Below, piece by piece: positions 19,636 through 26,625 of a stretch of DNA of 64,000 nucleotides. Origin of the DNA: Companilactobacillus bobalius (GTDB taxonomy: Bacteria; Bacillota; Bacilli; Lactobacillales; Lactobacillaceae); the NCBI RefSeq assembly GCF_009764355.1, contig NZ_LNUA01000011.1:124001-188000 (forward strand). The letters run 5' to 3'. The notes beneath the pieces were generated by a model. It was not told the DNA's origin. It did not search any database and saw nothing but the letters and a program-made list of their open reading frames with translations. Each line of letters opens with the position of its first letter. The stretch's first letter is position 1. Position numbers and translations under genes: made by a program.

Positions 19636-19709
19636 GGCGGTATTGGTGAAGTGGTTAACACATCGGTTTGTGGTACCGACACACGTGAGTTCGATTCTCA
19701 CATACCGCC
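19636..19709 (+). tRNA. tRNA-His (GTG)
   Basis: The extra 5' G at -1 pairs with C73, the His identity element. Anticodon GTG in TTTGTGGT. Confidence 0.96.
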
Positions 19710-19718
19710 TATTTTTAT

Positions 19719-19790
19719 TGGGTTATAGCCAAGCGGTAAGGCAATGGACTTTGACTCCATCATGCGCTGGTTCGAATCCAGCTAACCCAA
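19719..19790 (+). tRNA. tRNA-Gln (TTG)
   Basis: Acceptor TGGGTTA/TAACCCA, anticodon loop CTTTGAC. Confidence 0.96.
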
Positions 19791-19810
19791 TTGCTTTGTA
19801 AATTGAATAT

Positions 19811-19881
<71 letters not shown>

Positions 19882-19918
19882 TTGGTTATGCTTAAGTAAT
19901 CAGGCATGTTATAAACAT

Positions 19919-20002
19919 GCCGGTGTGGCGGAATTGGCAGACGCGCAGGATTCAAAATCCTGTTCCCAGTAGGGAGTATCGGTTCGACCCCGATCACCGG
20001 TA
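19919..20002 (+). tRNA. tRNA-Leu (CAA), prophage integration site
   Basis: 84 nt with a long variable arm, anticodon CAA in TTCAAAA, acceptor GCCGGTG/CACCGGT. The last 16 bases belong to the att core, so the 3' end of this copy is phage-derived but the tRNA sequence is restored. Confidence 0.96.
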
Positions 20003-20006
20003 TTAA
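19987..20006. repeat. attL core (20-bp direct repeat)
   Basis: ACCCCGATCACCGGTATTAA, identical to 59639-59658. It covers the T-loop-proximal strand and 3' acceptor of tRNA-Leu. The integrase gene lies 165 bases away. Confidence 0.93.
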
Positions 20007-20043
20007 TTGTGAAGACCAGCTCTTTACTAACTCGATAGCAAGT

Positions 20044-20083
20044 AGCTCTGAACGTTGTTAAGTCAATGTTCAGAGCTTTTTTT
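20044..20083 (+). terminator. Phage-borne terminator of the tRNA operon
   Basis: Hairpin AGCTCTGAAC/GTTCAGAGCT plus T7, just inside attL. The host's original version, very similar, lies just outside attR at 59675-59714. The phage thus replaces the terminator it displaces. Confidence 0.8.
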
Positions 20084-20120
20084 ATTTGTCTAACTCATTA
20101 CCAGCTTGTGAAGAAAAATG

Positions 20121-20170
20121 GGTCACCTTTGGTCACTTTTGGAGAAAAAGGTCACCTTTTGGTCACTCTT
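20121..20170. repeat. Putative integrase arm-type sites, left
   Basis: Two direct copies, GGTCACCTTTGGTCACTTTT at 20121-20140 and GGTCACCTTTTGGTCACTCT at 20150-20169, between attL and int. A related copy lies next to attR (59584-59606). The position suits arm-binding sites of a tyrosine integrase. Confidence 0.6.
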
Positions 20171-20171
20171 T

Positions 20172-21371
20172 TTAGAGCTTAGATAGAGCCTTCATCGCCT
20201 TACTATCTTCACGCTCACGATAGTCATTTAATAGATGAATATAGACCTTAGAAGTGATCGCAACGTTTGAATGACCAAGGCGTTGTGATATATACTCAAG
20301 TGACAGACCATGTGCTATTAGATATGATGCATGGGTATGTCTGAGACCATGAAATCCGATTAGTTCCATATTGTCCAATGTTTTTCTATTTTCGGTATCG
20401 TTCATACCTTTGGATTTATTTTTTTCAAAATAAATTTTTTTGAGATATTTTCTTAGAACATTATTAGCTGAGGTATCTGAGGGAACAGTGTGCCTCTTGT
20501 TAATAAATACAAAGTTTTTATTGTTTTTAAAGCCTTGTTTAAAGAAAGTCTCACGTTGCTGCATTCTTAATAGTCGTAATTCTCGGATCAATTCGTCTGA
20601 GATAGTGATCTGTCGAACTGAGCTTTCTGTCTTTGTGGGGAGAAAGCCAGTTCTTTTTTTATAATCATAAGTTTTTTGAATATTGACTGTGTGATTTTCA
20701 AAATCAACATTATCCCAGGTCAATCCAACTATTTCAGCATACCGACAGCCGGTTCCTAATGCGAATAGAATCTCACATGCAGAAATATTTGATAGGGTAG
20801 CATTCTCTTTGGCCATGATTCTTAAACTGGATGCTACGTCAGATTCGAGATATTTTAGATCTGCAGATTTGCCTTTCTTTTTAGTTGTAATAACAACATT
20901 TCTTGTAAAATTACGGTCGATGATTCTTTCGTCAACAGCTTCTTGAATACAAGAACCAATATAACCATTAATTCGATAGATGCTATCTTTGACATGGTCT
21001 TTTGAGTAGTCATCTATGAATCCTTGATATTCCATTTTAGTAATATCTTTTAGCAAATCATCATAGAAATAATCTTGAATGAATCTTAGAGCAACCTCAT
21101 ACTTTGAATCAGTAGAAAGAGAGTATCTACCTAATTTATAAGTATTGATCCATGATTCAAAATACTGTGCAAAGGTGATATTTTCTGCAATATCCAGTCT
21201 TGCAACGGCACGTCTATTTTCAATCTCTCTGGCGGCATCTTCAGCATCAGACTTAGATTTGAAACCTTGCTTATTAATAGAGTGGTTCTTTCCATCTTCA
21301 CCCATGTAATAAACACGGTATGCCCAACCTTTTTGCTTCTTGTAAATTAAAGTATGTTTATTTTTAGACAT
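20172..21371 (-). CDS. int: Phage integrase (tyrosine recombinase)
   Basis: 399 residues: an N-terminal AP2-like arm-binding domain (about 1-50), a SAM-like core-binding domain (60-160) and a catalytic domain with Arg (GTGCRYAEIVGLTW), HGLRHTHASYL, RLGHSN and Tyr in SKVYIHLL. It integrates the phage at tRNA-Leu. ATG 21371 follows AAAGGAGGTG; the in-frame GTG at 21380 is part of that site. The gene lies between attL and the lysogeny genes, all leftward. Confidence 0.95.
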   Translation of the reverse strand: MSKNKHTLIYKKQKGWAYRVYYMGEDGKNHSINKQGFKSKSDAEDAAREIENRRAVARLDIAENITFAQYFESWINTYKLGRYSLSTDSKYEVALRFIQDYFYDDLLKDITKMEYQGFIDDYSKDHVKDSIYRINGYIGSCIQEAVDERIIDRNFTRNVVITTKKKGKSADLKYLESDVASSLRIMAKENATLSNISACEILFALGTGCRYAEIVGLTWDNVDFENHTVNIQKTYDYKKRTGFLPTKTESSVRQITISDELIRELRLLRMQQRETFFKQGFKNNKNFVFINKRHTVPSDTSANNVLRKYLKKIYFEKNKSKGMNDTENRKTLDNMELIGFHGLRHTHASYLIAHGLSLEYISQRLGHSNVAITSKVYIHLLNDYREREDSKAMKALSKL

Positions 21372-21407
21372 ATTTTTCACCTCCTTTCGGTGGATTTGGG
21401 CGAAAAT

Positions 21408-21492
21408 AAATAAGCCTACGGTGAGACTTATTTAAATTATTCAATTGTAAAAATCCTACTTCTAACCCTGCACATTTGTGTAGGGCTTTTTT
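21408..21492. terminator. Two hairpins between int and the secreted-protein gene
   Basis: AAATAAG/CTTATTT (21408-21433) is followed by TTTTCG when read leftward. CCCTGCAC/GTGTAGGG (21466-21486) is followed by T6 only on the plus strand, so it would stop rightward transcripts. No rightward gene is seen here. Confidence 0.4.
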
Positions 21493-21500
21493 ATTTGGAT

Positions 21501-22151
21501 TTATCTTTTAGCAAAATTGACTTGAGTCATACCGGCTACTTCAACTTTATCGCCATTATGTAATTTCACATTTACCTTTGGTACTTGTGACATATCAGTA
21601 TCTCCACCAAGAACTTCGTTTGTTGTATCTCCAAATGTACTCTTTGGAATCACAATAAAATTACCACTTTGACCATCAACTGGTGTAACGGTATATTTGC
21701 CTTTTTTAATATCTTTACCAACTATCCAAGAACCAGTTGCCAAAGCAGTATTATTTTTCTTATTTCGTTTCTTAACTGGGGTGAATGTTGCTGAAGTTAA
21801 TCCTTCGATTTTTACTTTGTCACCCTTAGCAAGTGTTGCAGTGACAGATGGCACCTGTGACATATCGGTTTCACTGCCAAGAATCTCGTTTATTGTGTCG
21901 CCGTGAAGACTCTTTTTAGGCATGGAAGAAATGTTACCACTTGAACCGTCTGAAGAAGTGATAGTGTATCTACCAGGCTTTAATTCAGAACCTACTTTAT
22001 AAGATCCCGGAATCAATGTTGCTTGTTTTGCTTTTGCATAAACAACTGTTTCTTGTGTAGGATTAAAAGTTAATCCAGATGTCCCTAAAAAAGTAGTTGA
22101 TAGAGTGACAGCAGCAATGCTTGATAAAAGTATTTTTGAACCCTTATTCAT
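21501..22151 (-). CDS. Secreted two-repeat protein, likely lysogenic conversion gene
   Basis: 216 residues with a signal peptide (MNKGSKILLSSIAAVTLSTT, cleavage near VYAKA). Two homologous repeats follow, each with PGSYKVGSELKPGRYTI-like and GDTDMSQVP-like segments (about 45-125 and 138-214). No enzyme motif. The protein is exported from the lysogen. The gene lies in the leftward lysogeny module, so it should be expressed in the prophage state. Function unknown; surface alteration or superinfection exclusion are guesses. Confidence 0.75.
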   Translation of the reverse strand: MNKGSKILLSSIAAVTLSTTFLGTSGLTFNPTQETVVYAKAKQATLIPGSYKVGSELKPGRYTITSSDGSSGNISSMPKKSLHGDTINEILGSETDMSQVPSVTATLAKGDKVKIEGLTSATFTPVKKRNKKNNTALATGSWIVGKDIKKGKYTVTPVDGQSGNFIVIPKSTFGDTTNEVLGGDTDMSQVPKVNVKLHNGDKVEVAGMTQVNFAKR

Positions 22152-22216
22152 GATTTCCCCCTATAGAACAATATATTCAGCTTTTTAAGTCGTCAGTATT
22201 TGGACAAAAATAGTAA

Positions 22217-22708
22217 TTAAAGATTTAATAATTCATTCTTCTTTTTATCAAATTCATCTTGAGTAATAACATTTTCATCAAGTAATTTTTTAAATTTAGT
22301 TATTTCATCTGCAGATGAGAGTTGTATAGCGTCACTTGATGAATTGCTATGCTTATAAGAATCAATTTCATTCATAATAAAATTATAAATTTTTTGACTA
22401 TCAGTAACCATTTCTTTTTTGAAGGCTCTAAATACAACAATGTTAGGATCCTTAATGGCCTCAGTAGAGGAATGAAGAACACCCGATTTTTTTTGAGTAG
22501 CCAACTCAGCATTTGTAATAAATTGAATATAACCATTCATCCATATTGTTGCTTTTTTAAATTCCACAGATTTAATATCCGTATAATAAATAGTTCGATC
22601 ACCTTTGAATCCTTGAGTTATATGACCTAGAAATCCTTTACGAGATATAACTACTTTTTCATTATCGGCTGTAATTTGACCATTTGTTCCCTTAACGGTT
22701 ATAACCAT
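22217..22708 (-). CDS. DUF4429/PH-like protein with SHOCT tail
   Basis: 163 residues. The N-terminal 100 residues are beta-rich with a VEFKKATIWMNGYIQF stretch typical of DUF4429/PH-like domains. The C-terminus (ADEITKFKKLLDENVITQDE) is a SHOCT oligomerisation motif. AGGGG precedes ATG. It is in the lysogeny operon with the repressor. Similar proteins recur in prophages of lactobacilli; the role is unknown. Confidence 0.7.
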   Translation of the reverse strand: MVITVKGTNGQITADNEKVVISRKGFLGHITQGFKGDRTIYYTDIKSVEFKKATIWMNGYIQFITNAELATQKKSGVLHSSTEAIKDPNIVVFRAFKKEMVTDSQKIYNFIMNEIDSYKHSNSSSDAIQLSSADEITKFKKLLDENVITQDEFDKKKNELLNL

Positions 22709-22717
22709 GATTTCCCC

Positions 22718-22897
22718 TTAATATAAATTATATTTTTTATCATAGAATTCCACTAAATCAACTAATGCCAGTGCTTTTTGGACGGCCTCTTTGCCATAAT
22801 ATTCTTTACCTTCAAACCAGATTATTTTATTAATGAAGGCTTCACCCGCTCTTTGCAATAGGACATCCCTTAGATCAATCTCATTTTTTACATGCAA
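22718..22897 (-). CDS. Small hypothetical phage protein
   Basis: About 59 residues from TTG 22897, nine bases after AAGGAG; GTG 22906 is an alternative but touches that site. No known domain. It lies between the repressor and the DUF4429 gene with 12- and 9-base gaps, so it is in the same operon. Confidence 0.5.
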   Translation of the reverse strand: MHVKNEIDLRDVLLQRAGEAFINKIIWFEGKEYYGKEAVQKALALVDLVEFYDKKYNLY

Positions 22898-22909
22898 ACT
22901 AAACACTCC

Positions 22910-23533
22910 TTAAAGATCAGTAGTAAAACGTATTGCTTTTCCTAAGATTCTAGCTGGATTATTACGAGTGACAATATAAGGAGAGTATGATGCATTATCT
23001 GGCATCAGCATGACAATATCCCCTTGATGTTTAATTCTTTTTAGAGTTGCCTCAGTATCACCATTGACGAGAACAGCGGCTATTTCATCATCTTCTACTT
23101 CAGGCTGCTCTCTAATCAGAACATTTGAACCGTCAGGAATCGTTGGTTCCATTGAATGACCCTTTGCTTTTAAATAAAAGAGATTACCGCTTGGTAAGGA
23201 ATCAATAGGTTCATATAAATAACCTTCAATGTTTTCCTCTGCAGTGATAGGATCGCCACATGCTATTTCACCAATAATAGGAATTCTTTTGGATGGTCTT
23301 TGACTAGGAATCATCTCAAACTTTGCTGAGGTTAAGTCAGAAATGTTAATGTCATAGTGTTCAGCTAGTAATTCTAGTGAGCCAGACCTTGGCATTTTAC
23401 GACCATGAATCCAGTCTGACACTGTTGAGTAGGCAACATTAATGGAATCAGATAATTTGGTAATATTTTCACCTTTAATATCCATATAACGTTTTAAGTT
23501 TTCTGAGAATATTTCTTTTATATCTTTAACCAT
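22910..23533 (-). CDS. CI-like repressor with S24 peptidase domain
   Basis: 207 residues. An HTH_3 DNA-binding domain (about 10-65, KLSDSINVAYSTVSDWIHGR), then a LexA/CI-type S24 domain with Ser in GHSMEPTIPDG and Lys in TLKRIK, and a cleavage-region motif GEIACGDP. It maintains lysogeny and is inactivated by RecA-stimulated self-cleavage. ATG 23533 has GAGGT eight bases upstream. Divergent from cro across about 150 bases with operators. Confidence 0.93.
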   Translation of the reverse strand: MVKDIKEIFSENLKRYMDIKGENITKLSDSINVAYSTVSDWIHGRKMPRSGSLELLAEHYDINISDLTSAKFEMIPSQRPSKRIPIIGEIACGDPITAEENIEGYLYEPIDSLPSGNLFYLKAKGHSMEPTIPDGSNVLIREQPEVEDDEIAAVLVNGDTEATLKRIKHQGDIVMLMPDNASYSPYIVTRNNPARILGKAIRFTTDL

Positions 23534-23681
23534 TATTATTGACCTCATTTCATTATCTATAATATATCACAAAAAGCGTTAAAATTCTTTCTTTCAGACA
23601 AAAAGACACGCTTTAAAACAAAAAAAGATTGTATTTTCGCTAAAAGCGTGATAATCTATTGCTTGTAAAGGAGGTATGGAC
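23534..23681. promoter_or_regulatory. CI/Cro switch region
   Basis: Rightward promoter: TTGTAT (23629-23634), 17 bases, TAATCT (23652-23657). Three copies of an AAAGCGT-type motif lie here: AAAAGCGTTAAA (about 23574), ACACGCTTTAAA inverted (about 23606) and GCTAAAAGCGTGAT (23639-23652), the last inside the promoter spacer. Leftward -10 candidates TATATT/TATAGA precede cI. Confidence 0.7.
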
Positions 23682-23930
23682 ATGTCTGATAATAGAATTC
23701 CTATTAGAGCAAAACATACTTTAAGAGATCTCAGAGTAAGAGCCGGTCTGAATCAGACAACGGCTTCTGAGCGACTTAAAATTTCAAAGCCAACGCTCCA
23801 AAAGTGGGAAAAGGATTCATCTGATTTAAGAATTTCAGAAATAAACAGGGTAACCAATATATACAATATTCCACAAGATTATATTTTTTTTGGAAGCAAT
23901 CACGCTTTTAGCAAAAAAATAAAGAAATAA
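23682..23930 (+). CDS. Cro-like HTH protein
   Basis: 82 residues with an HTH_3 fold (LRDLRVRAGLNQTTASERLK then KPTLQKWE). First rightward gene opposite cI, so it likely represses the lysogenic promoter. ATG 23682 is seven bases after AAAGGAGG; ATG 23676 is too close. Confidence 0.85.
   Translation: MSDNRIPIRAKHTLRDLRVRAGLNQTTASERLKISKPTLQKWEKDSSDLRISEINRVTNIYNIPQDYIFFGSNHAFSKKIKK
23899..23912 (-). promoter_or_regulatory. Operator-like site inside the cro 3' end
   Basis: ATCACGCTTTTAGC is the exact inverted copy of GCTAAAAGCGTGAT at 23639-23652. It overlaps the last codons of cro, 260 bases from the main operators. Confidence 0.55.
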
Positions 23931-23940
23931 GGTGATGTCT

Positions 23941-24651
23941 TTGAATGAATTAGTGTTTTTAAAAAACGAGCAACCAGTGACAAGTAGTTTACAAGTTGCC
24001 GAGAATTTTGATAAAGACCACAAGCATATTTTGGAATCCATTGAAAATCTCACGGTCGAAAATTCGGCAGTGAAAAATATGTTTCGAGAAGGAACCTATA
24101 AAAATAGTCGAGGTCGTCTATACAGAATGTTTTATATGACTAAAGACGGATTTACGTTATTGGCCATGGGATTCACTGGGAAAAAAGCTACACGTTTCAA
24201 AATTCAATACATCAATGCCTTCAACAAAATGGAAGAACAGATAAAGACTGGTGGTTTTCATGTTCCATCAACTATGTCGGAAGCATTAAGACTTGCTGCT
24301 AATCAACAAGATCAAATTGAACAGATGAAACCAAAAGTTTTATTTGCCAATGCGGTTGAAACTAGTGATACAAGTATTCTCGTTGGCGAACTTGCCAAAT
24401 TAATTAGTCAGAATGGCGTAAATATTGGTGCTGGAAGATTATTTGAATGGCTACGGTCAAATGGTTACTTGATCGCTGGAAATCGCTCAGATAGAAATAT
24501 GCCTACTCAGAGGTCAATGAACTTGAAGATATTTGAAATAAAAGAACGTACCTACAGCAACCCGGATGGTTCTGTAAGAGTGACTAAAACTCCTAAAGTT
24601 ACTGGAAAAGGTCAAACATATTTTGTTAATAAATTTTTAAAGGAGATATAG
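23941..24651 (+). CDS. Phage antirepressor (Rha-like N-domain, KilAC-type C-domain)
   Basis: About 236 residues. The N-terminal Rha/pRha domain (SSLQVAENFDKDHKHILESI, YMTKDGFTLLAMGFTG) is followed by an ANT/KilA-C domain (GELAKLISQNGVNIGAGRLF). Such proteins counter the repressor in early infection. TTG 23941 is seven bases after AAGGTG and gives MNELVFLKN; ATG 23935 is closer to it. Confidence 0.85.
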   Translation: MNELVFLKNEQPVTSSLQVAENFDKDHKHILESIENLTVENSAVKNMFREGTYKNSRGRLYRMFYMTKDGFTLLAMGFTGKKATRFKIQYINAFNKMEEQIKTGGFHVPSTMSEALRLAANQQDQIEQMKPKVLFANAVETSDTSILVGELAKLISQNGVNIGAGRLFEWLRSNGYLIAGNRSDRNMPTQRSMNLKIFEIKERTYSNPDGSVRVTKTPKVTGKGQTYFVNKFLKEI

Positions 24652-24653
24652 CC

Positions 24654-24860
24654 TTGGAAAATCATGAGTACGTTTACTTTTATAAGGATGGTAATGACAG
24701 AATACCTATTCTTACTGGTGGAACAAGTAGGTTTAGTATGATTTTTTTCATTGATGAGGCAGAAAAAAAATCCTTGTCGAAGCTGTTACCTTCGAACAAG
24801 AATCTTTATGTAATGGTTGATGGAAAGGTTTTTAGAGTTTGTAAAGCAGAAAAACATTAA
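24654..24860 (+). CDS. Small hypothetical phage protein
   Basis: 68 residues from TTG with AAGGAG eight bases upstream, two bases after the antirepressor stop codon. No recognised domain; mixed charge, no membrane span. Confidence 0.6.
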   Translation: MENHEYVYFYKDGNDRIPILTGGTSRFSMIFFIDEAEKKSLSKLLPSNKNLYVMVDGKVFRVCKAEKH

Positions 24861-24887
24861 AAGGAATAACTAGGGAAGATGGTGTAT

Positions 24888-25037
24888 ATGATGGATTTCA
24901 TGATTTTATTAATTATTTCAATAGCTATTACTGGTGTCATTTGTCTGATTGCGTACTTTGCGCATCTTTCACTGCCTTTAATAGCATTTGTTGTTGCAGT
25001 TCTAGCATTGATTGCCACTGTTCATTCCAACCGCTAA
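24888..25037 (+). CDS. 49-residue membrane protein overlapping the opposite gene
   Basis: MMDFMILLIISIAITGVICL opens a product with two hydrophobic stretches and the end ATVHSNR. The Shine-Dalgarno-like AGGGAAG lies about 10 bases upstream. It is in the rightward operon and its last 101 bases overlap the 3' end of the leftward gene 24937-25644. Confidence 0.45.
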   Translation: MMDFMILLIISIAITGVICLIAYFAHLSLPLIAFVVAVLALIATVHSNR

Positions 25038-25644
25038 TATCATAAGTTTTAGAATAGCTTTTGTATTTTTTTCTGTTGGTAATTGCATACTGATCTTTAA
25101 ATAATGTCCACTTTGAAATTTTAAATGAAATCGTTAATTCAGTTATATTACCTAACTCATCGGGTAAAACGTCAAAATCACCAATGATATCAATTTTAGT
25201 AAAAGAATTTCCTTTAAGTATTCCAAACTTTCTTTCAGGAATATCCATTTGTTGATAGCGGCCGTATATCTGTTGGTAATTATTTCCTTGTTTATTCAGA
25301 TGTTGATAGACATGTTTTCCTTCAACGTACGATGGAATAGTCTTTTGTGTAACCATTTCGATATTGAGATTAGTTTTAGGATCAAATATTCGCAAATCAA
25401 AGAAAGATATATCTGTTGAAGATGGATTAACGATGGATATTGAACTTGTAATCACATGTGTCATAGATTCCTTGCTGTGAGTTTCACTGTTAAAGACAAA
25501 TGTGGTATCGGGAAAGTTACAAACAAAGTTATCATCCCAAGTTACAGAAATACTTTTTCTGGTTTTGAAAAAGGTATAAAGGAAACTCAGTGTTGCAATA
25601 ACCAATGACCCAATAGCAATCCAATTAGTTTTTATAAAGTTCAT
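24937..25644 (-). CDS. Membrane-anchored phage moron, reversed within the early region
   Basis: About 235 residues: an N-terminal membrane anchor (NWIAIGSLVIATLSFLYTFF), then a long soluble part without a known motif and a Gln-rich end (LELQQQMLLKAVKD). ATG 25644 has GAGGTG six bases upstream. It is the only leftward gene inside the rightward early operon, a typical moron position, so expression in the lysogen and a role such as superinfection exclusion are possible but unproven. Confidence 0.65.
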   Translation of the reverse strand: MNFIKTNWIAIGSLVIATLSFLYTFFKTRKSISVTWDDNFVCNFPDTTFVFNSETHSKESMTHVITSSISIVNPSSTDISFFDLRIFDPKTNLNIEMVTQKTIPSYVEGKHVYQHLNKQGNNYQQIYGRYQQMDIPERKFGILKGNSFTKIDIIGDFDVLPDELGNITELTISFKISKWTLFKDQYAITNRKKYKSYSKTYDISGWNEQWQSMLELQQQMLLKAVKDAQSTQSDK

Positions 25645-25749
25645 TATTTTCACCTCGATTGTTTTGGGATTAAGAAAAGTATATCAAAGAAACACGTGTC
25701 CAAAATACGCAAAGGTCTAAATTCATGGATATGAAAGGAGGTGATTATT

Positions 25750-26070
25750 ATGCAAATGGCGACAACAATCCCAGACAAGCAGCTTGAAGAGATGATAAGA
25801 AATGAGGTCAAAAGACAGCTTGAAGCCGAAAGTTCAGAACTGATTTATACGGATTTTAAGAATACGGCAAGAATGAGTGGCTTATATCCTAAGAGACTTA
25901 GAGCAGTATTGAATGACTCCAAGTTTAAGAAGGAATTGAGAAGTGAAAATGGAGGACCGGTTTACTATCCACGACAGGGTGGTAAATACAAATTTGATTA
26001 TCGGACGTTTTCAATTTTTTGCAGAGAAAACATGGATAGAATCATGAACTTAAAAATAGCAGGAGAGTGA
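25750..26070 (+). CDS. Phage DUF771-like/excisionase-like small protein
   Basis: 106 residues from ATG 25750 (AAAGGAGGTG upstream). A helical N-terminus (LEEMIRNEVKRQLEAES) is followed by a helix-turn-helix-like part (TARMSGLYPKRLRAVLND) and YPRQGGKYKFDYRTFS. It resembles DUF771-type early phage proteins; the assignment is from memory of the pattern. Confidence 0.5.
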   Translation: MQMATTIPDKQLEEMIRNEVKRQLEAESSELIYTDFKNTARMSGLYPKRLRAVLNDSKFKKELRSENGGPVYYPRQGGKYKFDYRTFSIFCRENMDRIMNLKIAGE

Positions 26071-26077
26071 AAGAAAT

Positions 26078-26305
26078 ATGAATGATTTAAATAAATTACA
26101 AAAGTTTATTCCTCAAGCAAAAGAGGACTATCAATACTCAGAACTAGCTAAAAAAATTGTGATGGCTGTATCACTGGGAAAGAGGTCGGTGACTATGGCG
26201 TTCAATCAACCTTTGTCAGATGGGGCAATGGATGCATTAGAAAGTGCAAACGTTGAAGTTAACGCATCAACAACGGACTCATATACATATGAATTTGAAT
26301 TTTAG
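26078..26305 (+). CDS. Hypothetical phage protein
   Basis: 75 residues, no membrane span or known motif. It begins seven bases after the previous stop codon and is followed 11 bases on by the next gene, so it is part of the early operon. Confidence 0.55.
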   Translation: MNDLNKLQKFIPQAKEDYQYSELAKKIVMAVSLGKRSVTMAFNQPLSDGAMDALESANVEVNASTTDSYTYEFEF

Positions 26306-26316
26306 GAGGAATAAAA

Positions 26317-26511
26317 ATGACATTATCAGTTCCAAGCATACTGTGGGTACCAATTTTATCTTTTGTACTGGGATTCTTTTGGAGACCATTTTACGAAAAA
26401 TCGGTTTTAAAGGATTGGAATAATCTTTTTGAAAGTTGGTTATTTTGTGATGATGATTTTAAGGAAAAGAAAAAAGCCCTCCTCAATAAGAGAAAGGCTT
26501 CAAAGATGTAG
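26317..26511 (+). CDS. Small single-span membrane protein
   Basis: 64 residues. One hydrophobic segment (ILWVPILSFVLGFFW), then a basic Lys-rich C-terminus. TAGGAGGA stands before ATG. Confidence 0.55.
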   Translation: MTLSVPSILWVPILSFVLGFFWRPFYEKSVLKDWNNLFESWLFCDDDFKEKKKALLNKRKASKM

Positions 26512-26539
26512 TTGTCTTGCAGGACATAAGCATCTTGTG

Positions 26540-26586
26540 GACGTTTGTATAATAAACAACCAAACACATGTTTATTATACAACGTC
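26540..26586. repeat. Long inverted repeat upstream of the replication gene
   Basis: Arms 26540-26558 (GACGTTTGTATAATAAACA) and 26569-26586 (TGTTTATTATACAACGTC) match with a single extra base, around a 10-base loop. It lies 40 bases before the initiator gene. It could be an operator, part of an origin or an RNA hairpin. Confidence 0.7.
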
Positions 26587-26625
26587 TTACTTAACAAGAA
26601 AATATAAGAGTTAGGCGTGATTTGT

